Of a stretch of DNA of 64,000 bases, positions 43,508 through 51,927 are shown piece by piece (the first letter of the stretch is position 1; each line of letters opens with the position of its first letter). The DNA is from Curtobacterium luteum (lineage in GTDB: Bacteria > Actinomycetota > Actinomycetes > Actinomycetales > Microbacteriaceae): assembly GCF_014646995.1 (NCBI RefSeq), contig NZ_BMOI01000001.1:273018-337017 (forward strand), read 5' to 3'. Position numbers and translations under genes: made by a program. The notes under the pieces are model-generated. The model was not told the DNA's origin and did no database searches. It saw nothing but the letters and a program-made list of their open reading frames with translations.

Positions 43508-45049
43508 ATGACCATCGCACCGTCCCCGTCCACCTACGCCGCACCCGGCGAGGCGGGCTCGCTCGTGGAGTACCGGTCGCGGTACGACCACTTCATCGGC
43601 GGGGAGTACGTCGCCCCCGCGGGTGGGCAGTACTTCGAGAACCCCACGCCGGTGACCGGCAAGGTCTTCTGCGAGGTCGCCCGCGGTGACTCGACCGACG
43701 TCGACCGCGCGGTGGAGGCCGCGTGGAAGGCGTTCCCGGCGTGGGGGAGGACGAGCGTCGCCGAGCGGGCCACGATCCTCAACCGGATCGCGGACCGCAT
43801 GGAGGAGCACCTCGAGATGCTCGCCGTCGCCGAGACGTGGGAGAACGGCAAGCCGATCCGGGAGACGCTCGGCGCCGACATCCCGCTCGCGATCGACCAC
43901 TTCCGCTACTTCGCCGGTGCGATCCGTGCGCAAGAGGGCTCGACGGGGGAGATCGACCACGACACCGTGGCCTACCACTTCCACGAGCCGCTCGGCGTCG
44001 TCGGGCAGATCATCCCGTGGAACTTCCCGATCCTCATGGCGGTGTGGAAGCTCGCGCCTGCCCTCGCCGCGGGCAACTGCGTCGTCCTCAAGCCCGCCGA
44101 GCAGACCCCCGCCTCGATCCACGTGCTCGTCGAGCTCATCCGCGACCTGCTGCCCGCCGGGGTCCTCAACGTCGTGAACGGTTTCGGCATCGAGGTCGGC
44201 GCCCCGCTCGCGCAGCACCCCGACATCCGCAAGGTCGCGTTCACCGGCGAGACCACCACCGGCCGGCTCATCATGCAGTACGCGTCGCAGAACCTCATCC
44301 CGGTGACGCTCGAGCTCGGTGGCAAGAGCCCGAACGTGTTCTTCGCCGACGTGGCCCAGGAGCAGGACGCGTTCTACGACAAGGCCCTCGAGGGCTTCGC
44401 CTTCTTCAACCTCAACCAGGGCGAGGTCTGCACCTGCCCGTCCCGAGCCCTCGTGGCGAAGGAGATCTACGACGGCTTCGTCGCCGACGGCCTCGACCGG
44501 GTCCGTGCGGTGAAGCAGGGCCACCCCCTGGACCCGTCGACGATGATCGGGGCGCAGGCCTCGAACGACCAGCTCGAGAAGATCCTGAGCTACATCGACA
44601 TCGGCAAGCAGGAGGGCGCGAAGCTCCTGACCGGTGGCGAGCGCGCGGACCTCGGCGGCGAGTTGTCCGGCGGGTACTACGTCACGCCGACGGTGTTCGA
44701 GGGCGACAACGCGATGCGCATCTTCCAGGAGGAGATCTTCGGGCCGGTCCTGGCGCTGACGTCCTTCAGCGGCTACGACGACGCCATCCGGATCGCCAAC
44801 GACACGCTCTACGGGCTCGGCGCCGGGGTGTGGAGCCGTGAGGCCACGACGCTGTACCGGGCGGGACGAGACATCCAGGCCGGGCGCGTCTGGTCGAACA
44901 CCTACCACCAGTACCCGGCGGGTGCGGCGTTCGGCGGCTACAAGCAGTCCGGCATCGGGCGCGAGAACCACAAGATGATGCTCGAGCACTACCAGCAGAC
45001 GAAGAACCTCCTCGTGTCCTACGCCGAGGGTCCGATGGGCTTCTTCTGA
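43508..45049 (+). CDS. Aldehyde dehydrogenase, acetaldehyde (ExaC/AcoD) type
   Basis: 513-aa NAD-dependent aldehyde dehydrogenase. Visible: [20 protein letters not shown], the NAD and lysine region [27 protein letters not shown], catalytic Glu in LELGGKSPN, catalytic Cys in [12 protein letters not shown], and the C-terminal [20 protein letters not shown]. The [14 protein letters not shown] variant and the adjoining DUF779 gene are typical of acetaldehyde/ethanol-linked enzymes. ATG start with GAAAGG 7 bases upstream. It shares one base with DUF779, and two regulators follow, so expression is likely substrate induced. Confidence 0.94.
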   Translation: MTIAPSPSTYAAPGEAGSLVEYRSRYDHFIGGEYVAPAGGQYFENPTPVTGKVFCEVARGDSTDVDRAVEAAWKAFPAWGRTSVAERATILNRIADRMEEHLEMLAVAETWENGKPIRETLGADIPLAIDHFRYFAGAIRAQEGSTGEIDHDTVAYHFHEPLGVVGQIIPWNFPILMAVWKLAPALAAGNCVVLKPAEQTPASIHVLVELIRDLLPAGVLNVVNGFGIEVGAPLAQHPDIRKVAFTGETTTGRLIMQYASQNLIPVTLELGGKSPNVFFADVAQEQDAFYDKALEGFAFFNLNQGEVCTCPSRALVAKEIYDGFVADGLDRVRAVKQGHPLDPSTMIGAQASNDQLEKILSYIDIGKQEGAKLLTGGERADLGGELSGGYYVTPTVFEGDNAMRIFQEEIFGPVLALTSFSGYDDAIRIANDTLYGLGAGVWSREATTLYRAGRDIQAGRVWSNTYHQYPAGAAFGGYKQSGIGRENHKMMLEHYQQTKNLLVSYAEGPMGFF

Positions 45050-45438
45050 TGAGCACCGCCCGCGTGGCGGCCACCCTGGCGGCGGAGGAGCTCCTGCGCT
45101 CCCTCGCCGCCCGGCACGGCCCGCTGATGTTCCACCAGTCGGGCGGCTGCTGCGACGGCTCGAGCCCGATGTGCTACCCCGTCGGCATGTTCCGCACGGG
45201 CCCCGGCGACGTCCTGCTCGGCGCACTCGACATCGACGGGATCGACCCCGTCGAGGTCTACATGTCCCGCGCGCAGTTCGAGTACTGGAAGTACACGCAC
45301 CTCACGATCGACGTGGTCGACGGGCGGGGCGCTGGTTTCTCGCTCGAGGTGCCGGAGGGGAAGCGCTTCCTGACCCGATCGCGGATGCTGACGGACGACG
45401 AGCTGGTCGACCTCGGACTCGTGCCGCAGGGGCGGTAG
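45049..45438 (+). CDS. DUF779 protein, partner of aldehyde dehydrogenase
   Basis: 129-aa protein with the DUF779 Cys motif GGCCDGSSPMC near the N-terminus (likely metal or thiol chemistry) and EYWKYTHLTIDVVDGRG in the middle. Found beside acetaldehyde dehydrogenases in many actinobacteria and proteobacteria; biochemical role not established. ATG overlaps the dehydrogenase stop by one base, so they are co-translated. Ends 157 bases before the AraC-type regulator. Confidence 0.9.
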   Translation: MSTARVAATLAAEELLRSLAARHGPLMFHQSGGCCDGSSPMCYPVGMFRTGPGDVLLGALDIDGIDPVEVYMSRAQFEYWKYTHLTIDVVDGRGAGFSLEVPEGKRFLTRSRMLTDDELVDLGLVPQGR

Positions 45439-45595
45439 CGGGCCGGGAATCCGGTCGCGAACGGCGTGGATCATCCGCAGAACGCGGGTGGTCCGCGCTG
45501 TTCGTCCGTCTGGCGCAGTTCTCGGCCGCTGAGGACCCCGTGGCACCCCTGCGCGAGGCTGCGGCGTCGGTGGCGTGCGTCAGGATCACTCCGGT

Positions 45596-46561
45596 ATGCC
45601 ATCTGACTCTCCTCGCGCCGAACACCTGGATCGGCGCGGCCTCGACATCGACGAGGCGGTGTCCTTCTACGAGCGTGTCTACGCCAGTCACGACATCCAC
45701 ATCAGCGGCGCGACGCGCGGCGAGTTCGCGTGGCGGTACCGCACCGTCGGGGACGAGCACGTCTCGGTCAACACCTCGGCCGTCGGCGCGCGGCGGTGGG
45801 GCACGATCAACCCGGGCAGGCAGTACATCCTGGCGTGGGCGACACGTCCCGGCATCCTGCTCGACACGGATTCGAGCAGCCCGCTCGAGATGGTCCCGGG
45901 CGTGCCGGTGATGTACCCGGCGCACCGGGAGTTCACGTTCGACGCGACGCCGAACACGCAGCACCTGGTCCGGTTCGACGGCGACTTCCTCGAAGCGGTC
46001 GCCGCGGCGCACCGGGACGGCGTCCCCGGGCCGCTGGTGTTCCGCCGCCACCCGGACCCCGAAGCGCTGCGGACGCTGCAGCGGGTCATCTCCGCCGCCG
46101 GACCCGAACTGCTCCACGTCGACACGGCACGATCCACCCGCATCCGGAGGAACCTCGCCCTCGCGGAGGCCGTGGCAGCGGCGTTCGACGCCTCGCCCCG
46201 GAAGCGGGTCGTGCCGCCCGCCGGGACGGCTCGGTTCCGCTCCGCACAGGAGTGGATCGTGGCGAACGCCCACCTCCCGATCTCGGTCACGGACGTCAGC
46301 CGCGCATCCGGTCTCAGCGTGCGTGGTCTCCAGGACGCCTTCCAACGCGAGGTCGGCATCACGCCGATGCGGTTCCTGCGTGAGACGCGCCTACACCGCG
46401 TGCGCGCGGAGCTGCTCTCCGCCGACGCCGCGGAGACCACCGTCGCGGAGGTGGCGCGAGCGTGGGGGTTCTCCCACCTCGGCCGCTTCGCCGCCTACTA
46501 CGAGCAGGTGTTCGCGGAGCTGCCGTCCGCCACGCTCCGACGACCGCTCGCTCCGCGGTAA
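45596..46561 (+). CDS. AraC-family transcriptional regulator
   Basis: 321-aa regulator. The N-terminal 200 residues are an AraC-type sensor domain (FYERVYASHDIHISGATRGE, MYPAHREFTFDA). The C-terminal 100 residues hold two helix-turn-helix motifs: ISVTDVSRASGLSVRGLQDA followed by FQREVGITPMRFLRETRL, and TVAEVARAWGFSHLGRFAAY. Probably controls the adjacent aldehyde dehydrogenase-DUF779 pair (inference from position). ATG chosen; CAGGAT 9 bases upstream may be a -10 box for a near-leaderless mRNA. An in-frame GTG seven codons earlier is possible. Confidence 0.9.
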   Translation: MPSDSPRAEHLDRRGLDIDEAVSFYERVYASHDIHISGATRGEFAWRYRTVGDEHVSVNTSAVGARRWGTINPGRQYILAWATRPGILLDTDSSSPLEMVPGVPVMYPAHREFTFDATPNTQHLVRFDGDFLEAVAAAHRDGVPGPLVFRRHPDPEALRTLQRVISAAGPELLHVDTARSTRIRRNLALAEAVAAAFDASPRKRVVPPAGTARFRSAQEWIVANAHLPISVTDVSRASGLSVRGLQDAFQREVGITPMRFLRETRLHRVRAELLSADAAETTVAEVARAWGFSHLGRFAAYYEQVFAELPSATLRRPLAPR

Positions 46562-46780
46562 CAGCGGCAGCCGCGGCAGCTGTGGGCCCCTGCACGGCTC
46601 CCGCCGTCCGGCGGTCGTCGGCGGGGCAGTGGTCGAGAACCCTCCCGTCGTGAGAGAGTTGATGTCAGCCGGATGGTTACCGGCGAGAGCGTTCCCTCCC
46701 TGATCCAGGACGAACGCTCGGCCGCGGGGGACGTCCGTCCAGCGGCGGATCGTCCCCCGCGCGCTTCCGGCACCGAACGC

Positions 46781-46825
46781 GCCCACTGTGCCCACTGTGC
46801 CCACTGCGCCCACTGTGCCCACTGC
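46781..46825. repeat. Five tandem 9-base units, GCCCACTGT/C
   Basis: GCCCACTGT, GCCCACTGT, GCCCACTGC, GCCCACTGT, GCCCACTGC in a row. A multiple of three but in a gap with no supported frame. It lies 37 bases upstream of the GAF regulator -10 box. Confidence 0.85.
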
Positions 46826-46830
46826 GCCAC

Positions 46831-46847
46831 CGCGGATATGGTCCGCG
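46831..46847. promoter_or_regulatory. Palindrome at the -35 position of the GAF regulator promoter
   Basis: CGCGGA-TATGG-TCCGCG. With TAGGCT at 46862-46867 as the -10, the palindrome covers the -35 zone, fitting an operator, possibly autoregulatory (inference). Confidence 0.45.
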
Positions 46848-46916
46848 CGCCAGGTCGGACGTAGGCTGACCGCACCGACCGCGACGACGCGGCGGGGGAT
46901 CCGGACAGGAGGCCGC

Positions 46917-48083
46917 ATGCGCGCACCGTCCGGCCTCCGTCCGCTCGTGGCCGAGTCGTGGCGCCGGTCTGCCCGCGTCGACCCGGATGGGCTGCCGCCA
47001 CTGGCGCTCGGCCGCGACGAACTCGACGCGGTCCGACGGGCGGGACCACTCGGCACCGCCCTGCCGGTCGTCCGGCGACTCCTGCTGGACGATGCCCGCG
47101 CCGCCGGCTGCATCGTCGCCCTGGCGGACGCCGCAGGACGTCTCGTGTGGGTGGACGGGGCGCACCGGGCCCGCAGTGCCGCCGAGGAGATGGGCTTCGT
47201 GCCCGGCGCGGACTGGGCGGAAGAGCACGCCGGCACGAGCGCACCGGGGACCGCCCTCCGGCTCGGTCGTCCGGTCCAGATCCACGCCGAGGAGCACTAC
47301 GCGACCGCCGTCAAGGCGTTCTCGTGCACGGCGGTCCCGCTCCGAGACGCATCGGGCACCGTGGTCGGCGCGCTCGACCTCACCGGCGACGACCGCGCTG
47401 TCGAACGGCACACCCTGCCCCTGCTCACCGCTGCCGCCGCTGCCGCCGAGGCGGAACTCGCCCTCGCGGCGCTCCGGCGCCCGTCGTCCGCGGCACCGCA
47501 CCCCGCTGAGCTCGAGCTCCTCGGGTCGGACACGGCGACCCTCCGGACGGGGTCGAGCGCGGTGCGGCTGTCGGAGCGCCACTCGGAGATCCTCGCGGTG
47601 CTCGCGGCAGCGCCTGCGGGCCTCCCGGCCGCGGACCTCGCGGTCGCCGTCTACGGCGACGTCCGCGCGGTGACGACCCTCCGGGCTGAGGTGGTGCGCC
47701 TCCGACGCGTGCTCGCCGACCACGCACCGGACGCTCGCCTGACGTCGCGGCCGTACCGCCTGCAGGGGTTGCGCACCGACGTCGACACCGTGCTGTCCGC
47801 GCTCGACCGCGGGGCGCGCCTCCAGGCCGTCGATCGGTACACCGGGCCGGTGCTCCCGGGGTCGGCGTCACCGGGCGTCGACGACCTGCGCGACCTGGTG
47901 CGGACACGGTTCCGGGAGGCGCTCGTCGCCGACGGCGGCGTCGACGCGCTGCTGGCCTGGTCGCGGACACCGGACGGCGCGCAGGACCCGCAGGTCCTGC
48001 GGGCCCTCCTCGGCGTGCTGCCGCGGCGGTCGCCGCGACGGGCCGGCCTGGTCGCCGCGGTCGAGGCGATCGAGCGTTCCTGA
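46917..48083 (+). CDS. GAF-domain transcriptional regulator
   Basis: 388-aa regulator of the AcoR-like type that lacks an AAA domain, as in other actinobacteria. Residues 55-180 form a GAF sensor (CIVALADAAGRLVWVDGAHR, FVPGADWAEEHAGTSAPGTA, HYATAVKAFSCTAVPLRDAS). Residues 225-300 look like a winged-helix DNA-binding region (VRLSERHSEILAVLAAAPAG, TTLRAEVVRLRRVLADH). Such proteins commonly control nearby aldehyde or alcohol dehydrogenase genes; here it is the second regulator beside the 43.5 kb dehydrogenase. ATG with AGGAGG 4 bases upstream. Leader of about 43 bases. Confidence 0.85.
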   Translation: MRAPSGLRPLVAESWRRSARVDPDGLPPLALGRDELDAVRRAGPLGTALPVVRRLLLDDARAAGCIVALADAAGRLVWVDGAHRARSAAEEMGFVPGADWAEEHAGTSAPGTALRLGRPVQIHAEEHYATAVKAFSCTAVPLRDASGTVVGALDLTGDDRAVERHTLPLLTAAAAAAEAELALAALRRPSSAAPHPAELELLGSDTATLRTGSSAVRLSERHSEILAVLAAAPAGLPAADLAVAVYGDVRAVTTLRAEVVRLRRVLADHAPDARLTSRPYRLQGLRTDVDTVLSALDRGARLQAVDRYTGPVLPGSASPGVDDLRDLVRTRFREALVADGGVDALLAWSRTPDGAQDPQVLRALLGVLPRRSPRRAGLVAAVEAIERS

Positions 48084-48098
48084 CGGTTGCCCGCCGGC

Positions 48099-48148
48099 CG
48101 GGAGGCACGACACGCGTCGACCTGTCGGCCGACCGTGCGTGCCTCCCG
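48099..48148. terminator. Palindrome between convergent genes
   Basis: CGGGAGGCACG (48099-48109) and CGTGCCTCCCG (48138-48148), 11-base perfect arms with a 28-base loop. A dispersed-palindrome copy placed to terminate both the GAF regulator and the facing minus-strand gene. Confidence 0.6.
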
Positions 48149-48205
48149 CAGCGGGCACCGGTGGGGTGACGAGTGGGTCGGGACCGGCTGGTCAGGACCC
48201 GCGGG

Positions 48206-48721
48206 TCAGGACCCGCTGGTCGGGGCCGGGGTGGCGGTGCTGTCCTGGCCGGGTGCGCTGCTGCCGGTGGGCGGGGTCGGGGCGGTGCCGTCCTCCAGGG
48301 GCTTCGGTGCCGTCCCGTCCTTGGGCGGGGTGGGCGTCTTGCCGTCCTTGGGCGGGGTGGGCGTCTTGCCGTCCTTGGGCGGGGTGGGTGCCTTCCCGTC
48401 GGCGAGCGGACCGGCGAGGCAGCCCGGGGCCGGTGCGGAGCCGGGTGCTGCGTTCCCGCCCGGTGCTGCCGAGCTGCCCTTCCCCGGCGCGGCCGGTCCC
48501 GCGGTCGGGGCTCCCGACGGAGCCCCGCTCGGGGCCCCGCTCGGCGCACCCGTGGGCGCTCCGCTCGGCGCGGTCGAGGGCGCGCTCGGCGCGGCCATCG
48601 CGGCCGTCACGCCGACCCCGCCGAGGACCAGCGCCGCCGCGGCTGCCGAGCCGATGCCGACCGCGCGGAGGGTCCGGCGCCGACGCCCGACGGTGGGGCG
48701 GTCGTCCTGTTCGTGCTGCAT
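48206..48721 (-). CDS. Secreted Pro/Ala/Gly-rich repeat protein
   Basis: 171-aa protein with a signal peptide: basic start (RRRRTLRAVG), hydrophobic core (IGSAAAAALVLGGVGVTAAM) and a likely cut after AMA near residue 43. The mature part is low complexity: PSGAPSGAPSGAPTA, then a unit TPTPPKDGK repeated from a 27-base DNA repeat (about 48315-48397), with a single Cys in APGCLAGPLADG. No enzyme domain; it may be a wall-spanning or surface protein. AGAGGAGA before the ATG is a strong ribosome binding site. Divergent from a two-component system, with a candidate response-regulator box between them. Confidence 0.75.
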   Translation of the reverse strand: MQHEQDDRPTVGRRRRTLRAVGIGSAAAAALVLGGVGVTAAMAAPSAPSTAPSGAPTGAPSGAPSGAPSGAPTAGPAAPGKGSSAAPGGNAAPGSAPAPGCLAGPLADGKAPTPPKDGKTPTPPKDGKTPTPPKDGTAPKPLEDGTAPTPPTGSSAPGQDSTATPAPTSGS

Positions 48722-48787
48722 GGTGTCTCCTCTTCGTGGGCGGCGGACCGGGCGGTCCGCCGACGAGGACGACGGTCGGTTCCCAAT

Positions 48788-48805
48788 CTGAAGCAGGACT
48801 GAAGC
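48788..48805. promoter_or_regulatory. Candidate response-regulator box CTGAAGC-N4-CTGAAGC
   Basis: Two identical 7-base direct repeats, 11 bases apart start to start, in the gap between the secreted-protein gene (start 48721, minus) and the response regulator (start 48878, plus). The 7+4 spacing is that of PhoB/PhoP-type boxes bound by OmpR-family regulators, and the adjacent regulator belongs to that family. Confidence 0.6.
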
Positions 48806-48864
48806 ATCGGCGGCGCACAGGCGTTCTCCAGGTCGTTCCATGCTCCGTGATGGCCGAGCCGACC

Positions 48865-48870
48865 TACCGT
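48865..48870 (+). promoter_or_regulatory. Response regulator -10 box, leaderless
   Basis: TACCGT followed by 7 bases and the GTG at 48878. Confidence 0.45.
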
Positions 48871-48877
48871 GTCCGCC

Positions 48878-49561
48878 GTGAACGCACCAGCACGCATCCT
48901 CGTGGTCGAGGACGACGACTCCCTCCGCACCGCGGTCGCGACGACCCTCCGCGCCGAGGGCTTCGTCGTCGCCGAGGCCTCCGACGGCCGACGCATCGCC
49001 GAGGACCTCGACCGTGCGGCACCCGACCTCGTTCTGCTCGACTGGATGCTGCCCGGGCCGAGTGGCATCCTCCTGGCGGCCCGCATCCGTGCCCGCTCCG
49101 ACGCCGCCGTCGTGATGATGACGGCGCGGGACGAGCTCGACGACCGACTCCGCGGGTTCGCCGAGGGTGCCGACGACTACGTGGTGAAGCCCTTCGCGAT
49201 GGCCGAGCTCGTCGCCCGCGTCACGGCCGTGCTGCGGCGACGGGGGCGGGTTCCGTCCGTGATCGAGGTCGGCGACCTGGTGCTCGACCCGGACGGCGCG
49301 ACCGTGCGGCGAGCGGGTGTCCTGCTCGACCTGACGGCGACGGAGTTCCGCCTCCTGCGGTTCCTCGCCGAGAGCCGTGGGCGGACCGTCTCGAAGGCGC
49401 AGATCACGACGCAGGTCTGGGGGTACGAGGACATCGCACCCAACGTCGTCGAGGTGCACCTCAGCGCCCTGCGTCGGAAGATGGAGGCCCACGGGCCGCG
49501 GCTCGTGCACACCGTGCGGGGGCTCGGGTACCGGCTCGCCACCGACCGGGGCGCAGCGTGA
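48878..49561 (+). CDS. OmpR-family response regulator
   Basis: 227-aa regulator. The receiver domain has the acidic pocket in ILVVEDDDS, the phospho-acceptor Asp55 in LVLLDWMLPGPSG, the Thr in VVMMTARDE and the lysine in DDYVVKPFAMAELVARV. The C-terminal winged helix is of OmpR/PhoB type (LDLTATEFRLLRFLAESRGR, VEVHLSALRRKMEAHG, HTVRGLGYRLAT). GTG 48878 is chosen because a -10 box lies 7 bases upstream; GTG 48869 is in frame too. The stop overlaps the kinase GTG by 4 bases. Likely targets include the divergent secreted-protein gene (inference). Confidence 0.93.
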   Translation: MNAPARILVVEDDDSLRTAVATTLRAEGFVVAEASDGRRIAEDLDRAAPDLVLLDWMLPGPSGILLAARIRARSDAAVVMMTARDELDDRLRGFAEGADDYVVKPFAMAELVARVTAVLRRRGRVPSVIEVGDLVLDPDGATVRRAGVLLDLTATEFRLLRFLAESRGRTVSKAQITTQVWGYEDIAPNVVEVHLSALRRKMEAHGPRLVHTVRGLGYRLATDRGAA

Positions 49562-51099
49562 ACCACCCCGCGGGACGCCTCCGCACCACCTCCCTGCGAT
49601 TGCGGACCGTGGTGGCCGTCACGGTGCTGCTCGCCGTGCTGCTCGCCGTGTTCGTCGTCGCCGTCGAGGCGGTCCTCGGCGCCCGGCTGACCGCCCAGGT
49701 CGAGGAGCGCCTCCGGGACCGCGCTTCGGCGGCCGCGGCGCTCGTCGGGGTGCTCGACGCGGACGACCTCGCCGACCGGTTGTCGGCGCAGGGCCTCTCG
49801 GTCCGGATCGTCGAGCCGGACGGGGCCTCCGTCGAGGCCGGACCCACGCCGGCCCAGCTCCGGAAGGGACCGCCCGACCCCGCGGGACTGCCGGGACCGG
49901 CGAAGCGCTCGGGCTCGGACGGGGGCGCGGGCCCGGCGACGGCCGGTTCGTCGAGCGCCGGGACGACGGGCGACACCACGGCCGGCGGCAGCACCGGGAC
50001 GCGCATCACGTCGTCCTCGGTGCGCGACGACGACGGCGTCCTGACCCTGCGTTCGGACCTCGCGGACGGCACGCGCATCACGCTGACAGCGGGGACACGG
50101 GACGTCCAGGAGACGCTCGCGCAGGTCGGGTGGGTCCTCGGCGGCGCGTCGGCCGCGTTCCTCGGCGTGGCGGTGGTCGGGCTCGTGCTCGTCGTCCGAC
50201 GGACGATGCGACCGCTGGACGAGATGACCGGCGCCGCACGGTCGATCGCCGCCGGCGACCGCGGGCGACGGCTCCGACCGGCCCGGACGGACACCGAGAT
50301 CGGCCGGGTGGCACTCGCCTTCGACGAGATGCTCGACGCCGTCGAGGGAGCGGAGGCCAAGGCCGTGGCTGCCGAGGGGCGCGTGCGCGGGTTCCTCTCC
50401 GATGCCGCGCACGAACTCCGCACCCCCGTCGCTGGTGTCCGAGCCGCCGCGGACACCCTCGTCCGGAACGGTCCCGCGGACCCGGCGACCACCGAGGCGA
50501 TGGCCGTGCACGTCGTCCGACAGGCTGACCGCGCTGCGCGCCTCGTCGACGACATGCTGACGATGGCCCGGCTCGACCGGGGGATCGACCTCGACCGCCG
50601 GCCGACCGACCTCGGGCCGTGGCTCGCCGCCGAGGCCGAGCGGCTGCGGCTCCGCCTGCCGAGCACGACCCTCGACGTCGACGTCCCCGGCCACGAGGTC
50701 GTCGCCGACGTCGACCCCGACCGCCTCGCACAGGTCGTCGGCAACCTCGTCGACAACGCGGCGCGGGCGTCCGGTGGAGCCGGGCGCGTGCGGCTGGAAC
50801 TGACCGACGGGCCCGGGGAAGCCCTCCTCCGCGTCGAGGACGACGGCCCCGGCATCCCCGAGGCCGACCGGGAACGCGTCTTCGACCGGCTCGTGCGGCT
50901 CGAGGCCTCCCGGGACGCCCGCTCGGGCGGTGCGGGGCTCGGGCTGCCGATCGCACGGGGGATCGCGGACGCGCACGGCGGGTCGCTCGCGCACGCCGGT
51001 GTGCGCCACGGCGGTGCGGACCGGGGCGGTGCGGGCCGGGAGGGCGGGAGCCGGGCGCTCGGCGGCGCCGTGTTCGAGCTGCGGGTGCTGCTAGCCTGA
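49558..51099 (+). CDS. Sensor histidine kinase
   Basis: 513-aa membrane kinase. Helix 1 at residues 18-39, an extracellular sensor region of about 150 residues with a Gly/Ser/Thr-rich stretch (GSDGGAGPATAGSSSAGTTG), and helix 2 at about 193-214. The HAMP domain follows (MRPLDEMTGAARSIAAGDRG). The H box SDAAHELRTPVAGVRA has His285. The ATPase domain shows N box VVGNLVDNAARAS, VEDDGPGIPEADRERVFDRL and GAGLGLPIARGIADAHGG. Near the C-terminus, a Gly/Arg-rich insertion (HGGADRGGAGREGGSRALGG) interrupts the final strand. GTG overlaps the regulator stop by 4 bases. Signal sensed is unknown. Confidence 0.93.
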   Translation: MNHPAGRLRTTSLRLRTVVAVTVLLAVLLAVFVVAVEAVLGARLTAQVEERLRDRASAAAALVGVLDADDLADRLSAQGLSVRIVEPDGASVEAGPTPAQLRKGPPDPAGLPGPAKRSGSDGGAGPATAGSSSAGTTGDTTAGGSTGTRITSSSVRDDDGVLTLRSDLADGTRITLTAGTRDVQETLAQVGWVLGGASAAFLGVAVVGLVLVVRRTMRPLDEMTGAARSIAAGDRGRRLRPARTDTEIGRVALAFDEMLDAVEGAEAKAVAAEGRVRGFLSDAAHELRTPVAGVRAAADTLVRNGPADPATTEAMAVHVVRQADRAARLVDDMLTMARLDRGIDLDRRPTDLGPWLAAEAERLRLRLPSTTLDVDVPGHEVVADVDPDRLAQVVGNLVDNAARASGGAGRVRLELTDGPGEALLRVEDDGPGIPEADRERVFDRLVRLEASRDARSGGAGLGLPIARGIADAHGGSLAHAGVRHGGADRGGAGREGGSRALGGAVFELRVLLA

Positions 51100-51106
51100 T
51101 CTCCTC

Positions 51107-51187
51107 GCGAGTGTGGTGGAACGGTAGACACGGGGCACTCAAAATGCTCTGCCTCACGGCGTGCGGGTTCGAGTCCCGCCACTCGTA
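51107..51187 (+). tRNA. tRNA-Leu (CAA)
   Basis: Class II tRNA. Acceptor GCGAGTG pairs with CACTCGT; D arm GTGGAACGGTAGACAC is typical of leucine tRNAs; anticodon arm GGGCA-CTCAAAA-TGCTC gives anticodon CAA; long variable arm TGCC-TCAC-GGCG; T arm GCGGG-TTCGAGT-CCCGC. Discriminator A, CCA not encoded. It reads TTG codons, one of which starts pyk. No integrase or duplicated 3' end nearby, so no sign of use as an attachment site. Confidence 0.95.
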
Positions 51188-51243
51188 CAACGGCGGTCAC
51201 TGCGCAGGGGACAGTCCCGACAACTGGCAGTTCCGTGGTCTAG

Positions 51244-51249
51244 TAGGCT
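51244..51249 (+). promoter_or_regulatory. pdtaR -10 box, leaderless
   Basis: TAGGCT, 7 bases, then the GTG at 51257. Confidence 0.55.
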
Positions 51250-51256
51250 GCTCTGC

Positions 51257-51862
51257 GTGAGTGACACAGAAGCAACCCCAGCAGCACCGCGTCGCGTCGT
51301 CGTCGCCGAGGACGAGTCGCTCATCCGCCTCGACATCGTCGAGATCCTCCGCGACAACGGCTTCGACGTCGTCGGTGAAGCGGGCGACGGTGAGACCGCC
51401 GTGCAGCTCGCGACCGACCTCCGCCCCGACCTCGTCGTCATGGACGTCAAGATGCCCCAGCTCGACGGCATCTCCGCGGCCGAGAAGCTCTCCAAGAACC
51501 ACATCGCTCCGGTGGTCCTCCTCACGGCGTTCAGCCAGAAGGACCTCGTCGAGCGCGCGACCGAGGCCGGCGCCCTCGCCTACGTCGTCAAGCCGTTCAC
51601 GCCGAACGACCTGCTGCCCGCGATCGAGATCGCCCTCTCGCGTCACCAGCAGATCATCACGCTCGAGGCCGAGGTCGCCGACCTCGTCGAACGCTTCGAG
51701 ACCCGCAAGCTCGTCGACCGGGCCAAGGGGCTCCTCAACGAGAAGATGGGCCTCACCGAGCCCGAGGCGTTCCGCTGGATCCAGAAGGCCTCGATGGACC
51801 GCCGTCTCACCATGCACGACGTCGCGAAGGCGATCATCGAGCAGCTCAGCGCCAAGAAGTAG
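51257..51862 (+). CDS. pdtaR: ANTAR-domain response regulator, PdtaR type
   Basis: 201-aa RNA-binding response regulator, homologous to Rv1626 by sequence style and position before polA-rpsA-coaE. The receiver domain has RRVVVAEDESLIRLDI, phospho-acceptor Asp63 in VVMDVKMPQLDG, and YVVKPFTPNDLLPA. The C-terminal ANTAR domain (VERFETRKLVDRAKGLLNEK, LTEPEAFRWIQKASMDRRLT) binds paired hexaloop hairpins in mRNA to cause antitermination in relatives. The partner kinase PdtaS is not in the window. No Shine-Dalgarno, leaderless start. Followed by an 18-base-stem terminator. Confidence 0.94.
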   Translation: MSDTEATPAAPRRVVVAEDESLIRLDIVEILRDNGFDVVGEAGDGETAVQLATDLRPDLVVMDVKMPQLDGISAAEKLSKNHIAPVVLLTAFSQKDLVERATEAGALAYVVKPFTPNDLLPAIEIALSRHQQIITLEAEVADLVERFETRKLVDRAKGLLNEKMGLTEPEAFRWIQKASMDRRLTMHDVAKAIIEQLSAKK

Positions 51863-51880
51863 CGACGCAGGTCGCTCGCA

Positions 51881-51918
51881 CGAGAGCGCCGCCTCCCCTC
51901 GGGGAGGCGGCGCTCTCG
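51881..51918. terminator. pdtaR terminator, 18-base stem
   Basis: CGAGAGCGCCGCCTCCCC and its exact complement separated by TC. Very stable; no T tract. Confidence 0.88.
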
Positions 51919-51927
51919 TCGTCCGTG

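Larger units (their letters stand above)
46562..46916. other. 355-base gap before the GAF regulator
   Basis: No credible gene. Contents: GCCGG-N7-CCGGC near 46669; the five-copy GCCCACTGT tandem array at 46781; a CGCGGA/TCCGCG palindrome at 46831; and the -10 box TAGGCT at 46862. The rest is ordinary GC-rich sequence. Confidence 0.5.

Noticed and set aside
51107-51187. tRNA-Leu as an integration site for a mobile element
   Set aside because: No integrase, no repeat of the tRNA 3' end downstream, and the next genes are the conserved pdtaR-polA-rpsA block.
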